Part shown: positions 21,037-30,465 of the stretch, piece after piece | Layout of the letters: every line of letters begins with the position of its first letter | Numbering within the stretch: the first letter of the stretch is position 1 | From: Diploptera punctata | Taxonomy: Eukaryota; Arthropoda; Insecta; Blattodea; Blaberidae | DNA: 64,000 nucleotides | Assembly (NCBI GenBank): GCA_030220185.1 | Contig: JASPKZ010008351.1 | Coordinates: forward strand, 2,231,001 to 2,295,000 | Reading direction: 5' to 3' | The notes under the pieces: model-generated | Seen by the model: only the letters and a program-made list of their open reading frames with translations | Database searches by the model: none | Told to the model about the DNA's origin: nothing | Translations under genes and position numbers: made by a program

Positions 21037-21473
21037 GTATATTTTTCTTTTCAAATATAATTTGTCCATCATTAAGGTGTTTAAAAACGAATAATATTAA
21101 CACATCAGGGTTTTCTCAAGTGGCAAAATTGTGCAAAATTAAATTTAGAGAATAGGATTTCCTTTACCCCTTTATGTGATCCAAGAGGCTTTTTGGTTCA
21201 TTGTGTAGTAGAAGACTTTGCCTGGATTGAGAAGGAAACTTGGGCAGTTTAATTGAGTTTCTGCTATAGAGGGGACATTGTTGAGAGTAGATCATCACAA
21301 TGCAATGCATTCAAATTTCTCTTGGGCGGGATGAATTAATATCACTTCAACACATTCATCCCAAAATTGTGAGTTACCACAAAATACACTAAGCAATATC
21401 CTCATTATTTTAAGATACACCTCTGAATTTCAATATCACAAAAAAATCCTTTCTATACAATAACTTCTTTTTC

Positions 21474-22640
21474 TTCCTTCCAAGTATTAGGCCAAGGCCT
21501 GTTACGATCCTATAGAAAATTTTCCCTCCAGCATTTCATAGGACGGCCCAGTGATCTTCGTCCTCTTGGTATATAATTATAAACAGCTTTGGGGATCCGA
21601 TTTAAACTCATTCTTTCAAGGTGGTGTTTTCCAATTTAGTTGGTACTGTTTAATATATTCCAAAATTGGCGTAGTCTTCAATTCTTTTAAGATATCGGTG
21701 TTCCTTTTCCGATCCCATCTGGTGTAATCCGCTGTTCTGTGCATGAGTCTCATTTCACTAGCCGTTATTCTGCTTTCATGTTGTCTTTTTAGTGTCCATG
21801 CTTCACTACCATAGGTCAACACTGATCTAGCCAAAGTGTTATATAAACGTAATCTGGTTTTTTTTGTACAAGGGATGGTTTCATAACTTGATTAATAATT
21901 CCTAAACTTTTATTATAACTAGTAATTTTTTCAGGGATATCTTTTTCATCCCAGATAGAGAGATAATATCCAAGGTATTTAAATTGATTAGATCTCTCTA
22001 AAATTTTATTCTGGAGACAGATTTTACTTTGTATGGGGTCCTTCCCATGAAATGCCATAATTTTAGTTTTGTTAATTGATATTTCCATATTAAATTTAGC
22101 ACCTATTTTTTGTAAATTATAAATTGATCGTTGCAAATCATTTTTGGAAAGTGCCAGAAGAGCTAAATCATCTGCAAAAAGAATAGCATCGAGTTTGAGG
22201 TTCCTATTGATGGGTATATATCCTCGTGTTTTCCTCCATTTGTTTATTAATTTATTCTTATATATAATGAAGAGCACCGGTGAAAGTCCACATCCCTGTC
22301 TTACTCCAGTGCTGATCTTTTCCCAAGAAGATAATTTGCCATCTTGTTTAACAGAGATTTCATTATCTTTATAGATGTTGAAGATATTAGTAATATATTG
22401 TTGTGGAACGTTATCATCAGCTAAAATTTGTAGTAATATATTTCTGTCTACTTTGTCAAAAGCCTTTATGAAGTAAACGAAGGCGATATGAGTTTCTATA
22501 TTGAATTCCTTGTGCTTTTCTAATAGTAGTTTTAGAGTGAAGAATCCATCTGTACAAGATCTACCCTTTCTGAATCCATTCTGCTCTTCTCCAATTATAT
22601 TTTCATAAATTTTTCTCAATTTATTCTTAACTAACTAATT
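21474..22640 (-). mobile_element. LINE-2, 5'-truncated, with reverse transcriptase
   Basis: Minus-strand frame 21816-22619 holds NGFRKGRSCTDGFFTL, FVYFIKAFDKVDRN (RT motif A; F-to-x change before D), GVRQGCGLSPVLF (motif B) and ILFADDLALLA (FADD catalytic box). After a frameshift the C-terminus (21616-21834) reads TYGSEAWTLKRQHE and MRLMHRTADYTRWDRKR. The 3' UTR has aggccttggcctaatactt and a GAA tail at 21474. Other 3' ends of the family: 12342, 15228, 25543, 48960. Confidence 0.9.
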
Positions 22641-22715
22641 ATAATTATTCACATTTTGGAGATATATCTCTAATTACAACCAGCTGAATATTATTGTAAA
22701 AAAACTGAATGAATT

Positions 22716-23083
22716 TTAAAATCATTCCATTCATCCATAGTAATTCTGCCCGAAGGCAGGTCCTTCACTGCAATCATAGCATTTTCATGCTATGCTTGCA
22801 GTTTTACTAGGGAATTGTAGGTGTGGTAGCTTCCCGTTGCTTTCCACACCGGTGAAGGGTGATGGTGATGAAGATAATGGTAAGGATTATGATGATGATG
22901 GCCATATGATTTCGGGGACCTTATGGGCCTTAAAGTTTTCCTGACATTTGTCTTACAGGTGAGGAAAAACCCCGATAAAAACCTCACCCAGAAAAACTGC
23001 CCCGACCGGGGATTGAACCCAGGCCCGCTGCGTGACAAGGCAGCACGCTGCCTCGAGACCACAGCGGTGGACTTAAAATCATT
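22716..23083 (-). mobile_element. SINE-A copy, 11-bp target duplication
   Basis: TTAAAATCATT at 22716-22726 and 23073-23083. Element 22727-23072 matches 14378-14707 reversed, from gtccaccgctgtggtct to the cgggcagaattactatgga tail. Confidence 0.85.
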
Positions 23084-23084
23084 A

Positions 23085-23345
23085 GGAAGTTACATTATGA
23101 GGTTTAATTTAATATTTGAGTTTGTATTCTTTAATATTCTTATCTCATATGTTTATTCTGTTGGACGATCGTTTCAAAGCTATTGCTCCATCTTCAGCTT
23201 GTTCACAAACTGGTTTTTTTCTTTTATGTGATTCATCTTTCAAGCATCAAACTCATGATAAAATATATGGTTTTCACATATCAATGATTGATACTAGTAA
23301 AATTCATGGTAAGTTTCCGTTGAGGTATTAGTTCACAGTAATATA
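23085..23345 (-). mobile_element. PLE end fragment with hammerhead
   Basis: Starts with aggaagttacattatgagg, the outer phrase shared with other PLE ends, then a canonical hammerhead (23164-23197). The ORF beyond it is too decayed to follow. Confidence 0.65.
23164..23197 (-). ncRNA. Hammerhead ribozyme core (full consensus)
   Basis: CTGAAGA, extra T, helix II GGAGC/GCTTT with loop AATA, GAAA, self-complementary ACGATCGT, cleavage C. Confidence 0.8.
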
Positions 23346-23359
23346 ATGTACGGTTAAAA

Positions 23360-23712
23360 ACTATAAAATAGTTACCTTGTAGGTTCGTCTCCTCAACTTA
23401 AGTTATTTTATAACACTGTAGGCCTTTCGGGACTAGTCCCATCATCAGCAGAATGCATTAGGTCTGTTCTTGATGACCCTTGTTGAAGCACTGACTTGGT
23501 TGTGAGAATTTTGTACAGAGGATTGTGTGGATTAGGTGTATATTCATTGAGAATCAGGTTGTTGTTGATTTCTCTTAGGATTGCACTTTCCTCCAGTATA
23601 TTTATTCTCGTTGGAATGTTTTCTTTATGTATTATTGTGAGGGTGTTATCGATGTTATGCATATGGTGTCCAGCCGGAATTACATGTTCCGAGAATACGG
23701 TACTGAATTAGA
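23360..23712 (-). mobile_element. PLE 3' fragment (second subfamily) with hammerhead
   Basis: Minus frame 23408-23662 begins MHNIDNTLTIIHKENIP and contains LEESAILREINNN, the PLE region after the GIY-YIG nuclease, then runs into the hammerhead. It abuts the acceptor of the last FLAD1 exon (23757) by only about 45 bp. Confidence 0.75.
23419..23448 (-). ncRNA. Hammerhead ribozyme core (full consensus)
   Basis: CTGATGA, extra T, helix II GGGAC/GTCCC with a 2-nt loop, GAAA, AGGCCT, cleavage A. Confidence 0.85.
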
Positions 23713-23757
23713 AGATAGTGTGTAAGAAATGTTAAAATTGACAAAACATTTTTTCAG

Positions 23758-23893
23758 GTATACTTCACTGGATGGCCTTAATAATACAGAACCTAATCCT
23801 GCATTGAGCTACGTTGATGCTAATGGAGTTGTTCACTATAGCCCTGCTTACACACTTAAGGATGGAGCAACAGAGAGAAACGGTAGACTTTAA
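23758..23893 (+). CDS. FLAD1: FAD synthase (FLAD1-like), last exon
   Basis: The acceptor is acattttttcag. The first G completes the glycine codon begun at 2550. The exon reads YTSLDGLNNTEPNPAL, then HYSPAYTLKDGATERNGRL and TAA at 23891-23893. YTS.......NP.L and PAY.L.....ER..R are the standard C-terminal motifs of eukaryotic FAD synthase, so the protein end is complete. The following 23894-24160 should be 3' UTR; a donor-like AG-GTATTT lies just after the stop and may or may not be used. Confidence 0.95.
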
Positions 23894-24160
23894 AGGTATT
23901 TATTTATCGAATTTCTTCTACAATATACATAGGTTGTTAATGTGAGGGTTACAAGAGAAATCCTTTATGTAAGAACTTTGAGGCAACATTTCTCACATTT
24001 AGAAAAATGAATATTATGTGAACTTAAGTCCAAAAATTCATTATTTCCTTGTTAGAACTCCCTTTTCTACTTAAATGTCGTGTGGAAGTGTATATACCAT
24101 CATATCTGTACAACTGGGCAATTGTGTTTATTGCTTGTACACTTATAGGTTGTGTTATTC

Positions 24161-24376
24161 ATTTATGACAGGGCCGTCCAAACTACGGCCCGCAGGCCAA
24201 ATACGGCCCTCCATCACTTTCTATCTGGCCCTTGTAGGCCTGTAGCATTCTAATAAATTAAAATATGCTAAAGTTAGGCCTATAATATTAGGCCATAGTA
24301 ATCGAACAAGAACTGTTGAATATGTTATAACAAACATAACAAGAAAAGTAGAAAATCAACACATGCTTATAATAAC

Positions 24377-24415
<39 letters not shown>

Positions 24416-24784
24416 CAATAAAATTGTATGGTCATGTAAAAAGAATAACACATGACAGATCCCCAACAAGAATACAATAATGGGTACCACTAGGTTAAAG
24501 AAAAAGAGGACGGTCAAAAATAACGTGTATTGGTGATATTTTGAGCAGCGTGAGAGAAAAGGGATTGGACGATGGAGATTGGAATGATAGAGATATGGAG
24601 GAGAATGACAGTAGATTAATTGGATGTAGGAAGATGTGAAACATTGTGAAAGATACTAAATAAATAAATAATAATAATAATAATAATCCACAACAGCTAT
24701 AACAGGGACTATGGCCTGCACCAGCTGGATGTTACTTCAATTTGGCCCGCGACACAAATATGTTTAGGCGGCTCTGATATATGA
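24161..24784. mobile_element. hAT-type MITE, 608 bp, with nested LINE fragment
   Basis: Flanks ATTTATGA (24161-24168) and ATATATGA (24777-24784) are an 8-bp duplication with one change. Ends CAGGGCCGTCCAAAC and, reversed, CAGAGCCGCCTAAAC are the terminal inverted repeats. Inside, 24371-24660 carries an ATA/AAT run and a LINE C-terminus (GHVKRITHDRSPTR, KRGRSKI frame). No transposase. Confidence 0.8.
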
Positions 24785-24923
24785 CATATCAACTTGTAGT
24801 TACATGATTGGCTTGAAGCATTGGATTGGTCGAATGCCTGAATACCAATACTCTTGTCATCTGATTCATTCTGAACTTTAAGTAATATGGAACAAGTACT
24901 GATGGTTTCAGTTGTGTTGTATG

Positions 24924-26304
24924 TACACCCTTAGACAAAAAATAAAAGAATCGTCTCTCGAACGCACATTTCTTCCAAGTCCTACTCGGCACAGCGCTGG
25001 GTTCAAACTAGGAAACTAGTCATTGTGCAGTCCCTGAGCTACTGTGTATGTGGCATGAACTGAAGATGCTCCTACATGACCTGTTAGGTCAACGATAAAG
25101 CATGCAGTCACTGTTTCTGTTAATAAAGGTAGCAGGTTTGCATCCTCAATTATGCAGTTTTTTTTTCTCATGATATTTGTATTAAAATGTTTTATGAATT
25201 AAATACAACATTTTATTATGACATTTAAATTAAATCAATGTTATGTCGTTATTGTAACAATTATATTTACCACATTCAGGGTTTGTTCTAGGTAATTTCA
25301 GTGTATTATATTCAATAGACTGTGTTGCGCAGATGTCTGCGCAAAAGCAACTGCCTCTAACAAGTTTGTTTATATTGAATCATATTGAGTTTTACCATGG
25401 CTCAGCGCACACACAAGGACATAGACACAAGGCAATCTCAATGCCGTGCAGATGAGAGCAGTAATAGATGCTGAGGGTTCATACACCCAATATTGATTTT
25501 GTTTTTGTTAAAGTTTTCATTTTAGAGGATATTATTTTCTTCTTCTTCTTCCTTCCAAGTATTAGGCCAAGGCCTGTTACGATCCTATAGAAAATTTTCC
25601 CTCCAGTGTTTCATAGGATGGCCCAGTGATCTTCGTCCTCTTGGTATATAATTATAAACAGCTTTGGGGATCCGATTTGAACTCATTCTTTCTAGATGGT
25701 GTTTCCAATTTAGTTGGTACTGTTTAATATATTCCAAAATTGGCGTAGTCTTCAATTCTTTTAAGATATCAGTGTTCCTTTTCCGATCCCATCTGGTATA
25801 ACCTTCTGTTCTGCGCATGAATCTGTTATTCTGCTTTCATGTTGTCTTTTTAGTGTCCATGCTTCACTACCATAGGTCAACACTGGTCTAGCCAAAGTGT
25901 TATTTTTTCTTTCCTCATTTATTTATTAGAAGAAGGTTTTAATTTATGTTGTGTGTTTTGTGTGTGCATTGAAGCCATAAAACTCAAATATAAAATTAAA
26001 TATGAAAATATATTACAGGCAAAATGCTATTCTAACAATCAGTTTAAAAAAAAAAAGGTAGAACGGGAATCAAACTCATGAGGTTATGAACGCAGATGAT
26101 GTCTGTAGCTCTCAACTATGGAAACACTCTAAGTAAAGCTCTCTCTTTCATGTTGCTTGAGTGTGCACTGCATTAACTAGTGAACGACCCAGTACAATTA
26201 CTGAAAACGTGTTGATGTGAATACGGCTTCTGCGAGCGCTCACGAAGTTCCCCGATTGGTTGATATAATCTGCGGATGACTCATTTTTTTTGTCTGAGGG
26301 TGTA
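24924..26304. mobile_element. Mariner/Tc1-like non-autonomous element, 1377 bp, TA target
   Basis: TA plus CACCCTTAGACAAAAA at the left is mirrored by CACCCTCAGACAAAAA at the right. No transposase ORF is visible. It contains a LINE-2 3' fragment (25543-25905). Confidence 0.65.
25543..25905 (-). mobile_element. LINE-2 3' fragment
   Basis: Minus frame 25585-25818: MRRTEGYTRWDRKRNTD, RMSSNRIPKAVYNYIP, GRRSLGHPMKHW. GAA-rich tail at its 3' end (25543). Nested in the mariner-like element. Confidence 0.85.
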
Positions 26305-26539
26305 CATTAAGAACTTTGTTACGGTACAGTATGATCTATTCAAATGCAAAGTTGGCAGATTTATTTCATTTAAGGGTTTGCAGATAGCTTGCATGCTGAT
26401 CATTTGTAACAAGATTTCTAAAACAACAATCCTCAGATAAGAGGACATTTGAAGCAATTTACATATGTATCAGGGAACATGCCACTTTGAAATTGTTTAT
26501 TTTTTATTTCACTCACCTCATACTTCATATCTCCTAGCA

Positions 26540-26577
26540 TACCCAGGGTTTCATCACATCCTTTGTGACATTCTCAA
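26540..26577 (-). ncRNA. Variant hammerhead core (T3, A8)
   Basis: TTGAGAA replaces CTGANGA; extra T; helix II GTCACA/TGTGAT; GAAA; ACC-CTG-GGT; cleavage A. Positions 3 and 8 are T and A, which can still pair. Confidence 0.55.
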
Positions 26578-26710
26578 TGCTGTGTCATGTTCACAACTGA
26601 CGTCCGGCTGCCTTCTATCCTGCAGACTGACCTCCGTGCCATCTGATGGCTGACTGACGAACTTCCAAATCAGTCCTCTCTCCTTACAACTGGGTATTTC
26701 AAAATTCATA

Positions 26711-27018
26711 GTAAAGTAAAGTAAAGTGATCCCACAACAGGCCCGGAGGCCCTTGGGGTAGTAGGAGGTTAAGGTTCCCACTTTTTCTAGACAATCGGCA
26801 CTTTATGTCAGCCGGGTTGTCAGCCCTGCGTGACGGCCGCCTTTACCCCCAGAACAAGTGTCTGGTACTCATTTCCGTTAGAGGCTGAGTCGACCTCAGG
26901 GCCATAGTGCCGCCAGAGGGTTTGGGTCAGTTTAAAAGTCCTGACCCCAACGGGACTTGAACCCTCGACCCTCCGGCTTGTAGCTCAGTGCCTTAACCAC
27001 TACGCTACGGCGTGCCCC
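26711..27018 (-). mobile_element. SINE-B, nested in a PLE
   Basis: Reversed, it begins GGGGCACGCCGTAGC and has a tRNA-like head (gtggttaaggc, GGTTCAAGTCCC) and a (TTTAC)n-type tail. A second copy is at 29834-30134. Confidence 0.85.
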
Positions 27019-27471
27019 ATCATTTGTATTTTCATTCTTGCATATGTAAATTTTTTCCCAAATTGTGAGTTCCTTCGGTTTTTCCAATTGTTTAAGTCAT
27101 TTTGTTTTGGTTTCTATTCTATGTTTTTCTGACCAGGCGTGTGCAGCTATTGCAGATTTTTCGGTTTCTCCATTTTTAACATTTCTGAGGCATTCCTTTA
27201 ATCTTGTATTTAGATTCCTTTTTGTTTTTCCTATGTATATCTTTTCACAATCTTTACAATTAATTTGATAAATTCCCGATTTTTTGCAGTCTTCAATCTT
27301 TTCATTTTTGTTGGTTTTTATTAAATTACCTAAGCTGTAATCATTTTTCGGTGCTAATTTAATGTTGAATTTGTTGAAGATTTTTTTAAACTTGTCAAAT
27401 ACTAAAGGATGGTATGTGAACTTCTTGAATTTTTTACCAATATTTTTATCAGTTGTGAACGTGACACAGCA

Positions 27472-27509
27472 TTGAGAATGTCACAAAGGATGTGATGAAA
27501 CCCTGGGTA
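27472..27509 (+). ncRNA. Variant hammerhead core (T3, A8)
   Basis: Mirror copy of 26540-26577, same TTGAGAA box, GAAA and GGGTA cleavage site. Confidence 0.55.
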
Positions 27510-27680
27510 TGCTAGGAGTTATGAAGTATGAGGTGAGTGAAATAAAAAATAAGCAATATTAAAAAAACCTCATAGTGTTATTTCCTATCTACATAACTTA
27601 ATGCCACTTTGAAGCCTGCCACTGGCAACATGGGCAGGCTAAGGATGAGAATCCTAGTGTCAGCACAAAATACTATAATT

Positions 27681-27944
27681 TTAAAATGCATTAAGTTATG
27701 TAGGTAGGAAATAACACTATGATGTTTCTTTAATTTATGTTGAGTTGTTTTTGACTCACCGCATACTTCTTAACTCCCTTGAAGACCCGGGTTTCTTCAC
27801 TGCATTTGTGACATTCTCAGACATCAGTTGTGAACGTGACACAGCATTGAGAATGTCACAAATGCAGTGAAAAAACCCGGGTCTGCAAGGGAGTTAAGAA
27901 GTATGAGGTGAGTCAAAAACAACTCAACATAAATTAAAATGCAT
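27681..27944. mobile_element. PLE foldback, no ORF, 11-bp target duplication
   Basis: TTAAAATGCAT at 27681-27691 and 27934-27944. Its left end is the reverse of the right end of the neighbouring PLE (taagttatgtagrtagg). Arms carry hammerhead-like cores: 27784-27820 (-; CTGAGAA box) and 27847-27883 (+; TTGAGAA box, AAAA for GAAA). Confidence 0.8.
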
Positions 27945-28139
27945 ACCTGAGATCTCACTCATCCTTAACTATATAAAATTTCAGTTTAATCACTTACTCA
28001 TTTCATCAGTTCTTGAAGTCCTTTCAGAAACACATTCCAACATAAATTTTAAAATTGTTCTAGATATTTTCTGTTATTCTGTAAAGAAGGTTCTGGTCAT
28101 TGTGTTTTTTGTTCAGTAGGTTTTCATTCTTAGCTTCTT

Positions 28140-29140
28140 TTAACCTTTTGAACGCCATGCCCGGCGTGCACCGGGGAAAGTGTGTGTACAGCGGTATGCC
28201 ACGCCTGGCAAGCTCCGGTTTTCAATCTTATTATTTTAAATATTTTTTCCTGAAGTTTTTACTTCAATAAACTAAAATTATTTTTCGTGCTGTGTTTGCA
28301 CATCCTTTCTTAGCAATACTTTGCACATCCCTTACAGAATAATGGTACAGGCTAGTTGTAAATGCATTTTCTAAAGGAGGGTGTACATTCATGTTTCAGG
28401 CCTTTTTTTTTTTTTCTATGGAATATTGCAATTTCAGGATTTTTTCTTTATTTATTTTATTTTTAGTTGAAAAGATACCTGGCCAAGGGATAGGTCGTGC
28501 TGTGAAACACAGTGATTCATGTCTCGAAGTTGACAAAAATACAATATGCGAGTTTATTGTGTCAGTTTTATCAGAAGATGAGAGTGACAGTAACAGTTTA
28601 TCAAATAGTTATTCGTTTGACGAATGTGATAGTAGTCCTGTTTCTAAGAGAATATTATTACAATCTAAGCCTGTAAATAGTAAAGCAAGTGATGTAGACC
28701 TAAATTAACATGGTGTGAGTGACAGTGGTGGGCGTGTCGCGCCAGACGAAACATGTGGCATAAAACAGCTGTTTGACTGGAATTGATTCGAACCCAGGAC
28801 CATAAAAAAATGCTCAACAATATTTAATACTATAAGTGTTTAGTGATAATGCCATCAAAAGTATTCAATAGGATAAATGTTTAGTGATAGTGATAACAAA
28901 TTTCAATGAAGACACCGTGCTGAATTCGAACCTGGGATCTTTACAAGTGGAAGCAACACCGTGTAACCTTCAAATAAATGTATAAGAGTGAGTTTAAATT
29001 CAATTTAGCATGGCATGTAGACAGTTAATTATACTTTATATAGGTTTATATTATATAGTATGGCGTAGTACTTTAAATTTAAAAAACCTGGCACCCACAG
29101 CCCAGCTGGCAAAATGGAAACTCGGCGGTCAAAAGGTTAA
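28140..29140 (+). mobile_element. piggyBac-like element, 993 bp, TTAA target
   Basis: TTAA at 28140-28143 and 29137-29140; ends CCTTTTGAACGCC and, reversed, CCTTTTGACCGCC. A plus-strand frame to 28708 holds an acidic Ser/Asp/Glu stretch (SEDESDSNSLSNS), as in piggyBac transposase N-termini. The catalytic domain is deleted. Two short tRNA-like/decayed SINE phrases (attcgaacc) lie near 28790 and 28930. Confidence 0.8.
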
Positions 29141-29329
29141 AAAATGTTATTTCTTTAAGGATTTTAATTCTGTAGTTGTTATTCTCTCACGCACACACAA
29201 GTATAATAATTTTTGTATAACATACACTTAAGAATTATAATATAAATGAAGTTTTACTATGAATATGTACATGTATAGAGAGACATAAAAGTCTCTAAAT
29301 TGTTTCAAAACTAGGAAACATTGAATCAT

Positions 29330-29425
29330 ATTCAGGTAAATACTGGAATTCCCTACCACAAGAAATAAGGGGCTGCCGGACATTGGTAACTTTTAAAAGT
29401 AATCTAAATTTATATTTGCTCTAAC
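29330..29425 (+). mobile_element. LINE C-terminal remnant (CR1/Jockey-like)
   Basis: A short frame reads YWNSLPQEIRGCRTL, the usual end of this LINE type (compare 54690-54790 and 59380-59440). Confidence 0.55.
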
Positions 29426-29488
29426 CTTGACTTCATCATTACCCAGTGTAAGGTATATAGATAATATTTTATTACAATTCATCGGAGA

Positions 29489-29735
29489 ACATATTGTTTA
29501 AACAACTCACCTCATAGGATTCATGCTTCCATGATATCGCGATTTCAAACATAATCATGTTCATCGTCAGCCATAACTCCGACATGACGATGAACATGAT
29601 TATGTTTGAAATAGCGATATCATGGAAGCATGAATCCTATGAGGTGAGTTGTTTAAACAATATGTTCTCCGATGAATTTTAATGATTATACCTCATAATG
29701 TTTTACTTCCCAACATTAATTAAATATATATATAT
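29489..29735. mobile_element. PLE foldback, long hairpin with hammerheads
   Basis: Inverted arms meet at about 29577 and extend to aacatattgtttaaacaactc and its complement. The right side adds the PLE tail cctcataatgttttacttccc. The minus-arm hammerhead is canonical; the plus-arm copy is decayed. Confidence 0.8.
29535..29570 (-). ncRNA. Hammerhead ribozyme core (full consensus)
   Basis: CTGACGA, extra T, helix II GAACAT/ATGTTT, GAAA, self-complementary ATCGCGAT, cleavage A. The mirror copy at 29584-29619 has A at position 3 and a helix III mismatch. Confidence 0.8.
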
Positions 29736-29833
29736 AATAATTGGTGTTTCTCGTATAATTGATCATATTTATACTATTATTATTATAATTATTATCATCA
29801 TTATTATATTATTATCATTGTTATATTATTATC

Positions 29834-30134
29834 GGGGCACGCCGTAGCATAGTGGTTAAGGCACTGAGCTACAAGCCGGAGGGTCGAGGGTTCAAGTCCC
29901 GTTGGGGTCAGGATTTTTAAACTGACCCAAACCCTCTGGAAGCACTATGGCCCTGGGGTCGACTCAGCCTCTAACGGAAATGAGTACCAGACACCTGTTC
30001 TGGGGGTAAAGGCGGCCGTCACGCAGGGCTGACAACCCAGCTGACATCAAGTGCCGATTGTCTAGAAAAAGTGGGAGCCTTAACCTTCTACTACCCCAAG
30101 GGTCTCCTGAGGCCTGTTGTGGGATCACTTTACT
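29834..30134 (+). mobile_element. SINE-B copy in a TTA microsatellite
   Basis: Begins GGGGCACGCCGTAGC and ends tgggatcactttact. Inserted in a TTA/ATT repeat tract that continues on both sides (29770-29830, 30135-30190). Confidence 0.85.
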
Positions 30135-30289
30135 TATATTATTATCATTATTGTATTATTATTATTATTATCGTAAGTATTATTATTGTTATTATCATAT
30201 AAAATGTTGTTTGTACATGAAATTTACATTGCTACATTTAATGTATCTTTAAGTGTTTATAATTAATATAGTGTATATCTATATTTGTC

Positions 30290-30380
30290 AAATATTTATT
30301 TGTATTGCTGGTTGAGTGGAAGAGAAGGCCTTATGGCCTTAACTCTGCCAGAAGAAATAAAACATTATTATTATTATTAT
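30290..30380 (+). mobile_element. LINE 3' UTR fragment
   Basis: Phrase gagtggaagagaaggcc...ggccttaactctgcc followed by aataaaac and an ATT tail, shared with 52620-52690, 56580-56650 and 59945-60030. Confidence 0.65.
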
Positions 30381-30465
30381 GATAAATACAATGAGAATTG
30401 TTCAGAAACTGAAAATTCAGAAATAAAGTTGTAAACACTGGTTTATTTCAGAGAATGCACAAACC

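Larger units (their letters stand above)
20737..21113. mobile_element. tRNA-bearing inverted element, cleanest copy, exact 12-bp target duplication
   Basis: ACATCAGGGTTT at 20737-20748 and 21102-21113. The 353-bp element starts ATATTTGAAAAG and ends AATAATATTAAC. It is a large hairpin: a minus-strand tRNA-like unit (20771-20842) and a plus-strand one (20965-21036) face away from a short centre containing ccctaaccccaaatgct. No ORF. The 21115-21470 stretch after it is featureless. Confidence 0.85.
26479..27613 (-). mobile_element. PLE with GIY-YIG remnant, facing hammerheads, SINE insert and 13-bp target duplication
   Basis: ATGCCACTTTGAA lies at 26479-26491 and 27601-27613. Minus-strand coding pieces (NFEIPSCKERGLIWKF near 26660; a GIY-YIG start reversed near 27210-27290) belong to a PLE endonuclease. 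A SINE-B (26711-27018) splits the ORF; the uninterrupted site is seen at 37070-37090. Inverted ends carry hammerheads at 26540-26577 (-) and 27472-27509 (+). Confidence 0.8.

Noticed and set aside
9400..21070. Possible hammerhead in the tRNA-bearing elements (taatgatggacaa...tttgaaaag)
   Set aside because: Box I has changes at positions 3 and 5 and no helix II forms. The resemblance to PLE ribozymes is too weak to call.
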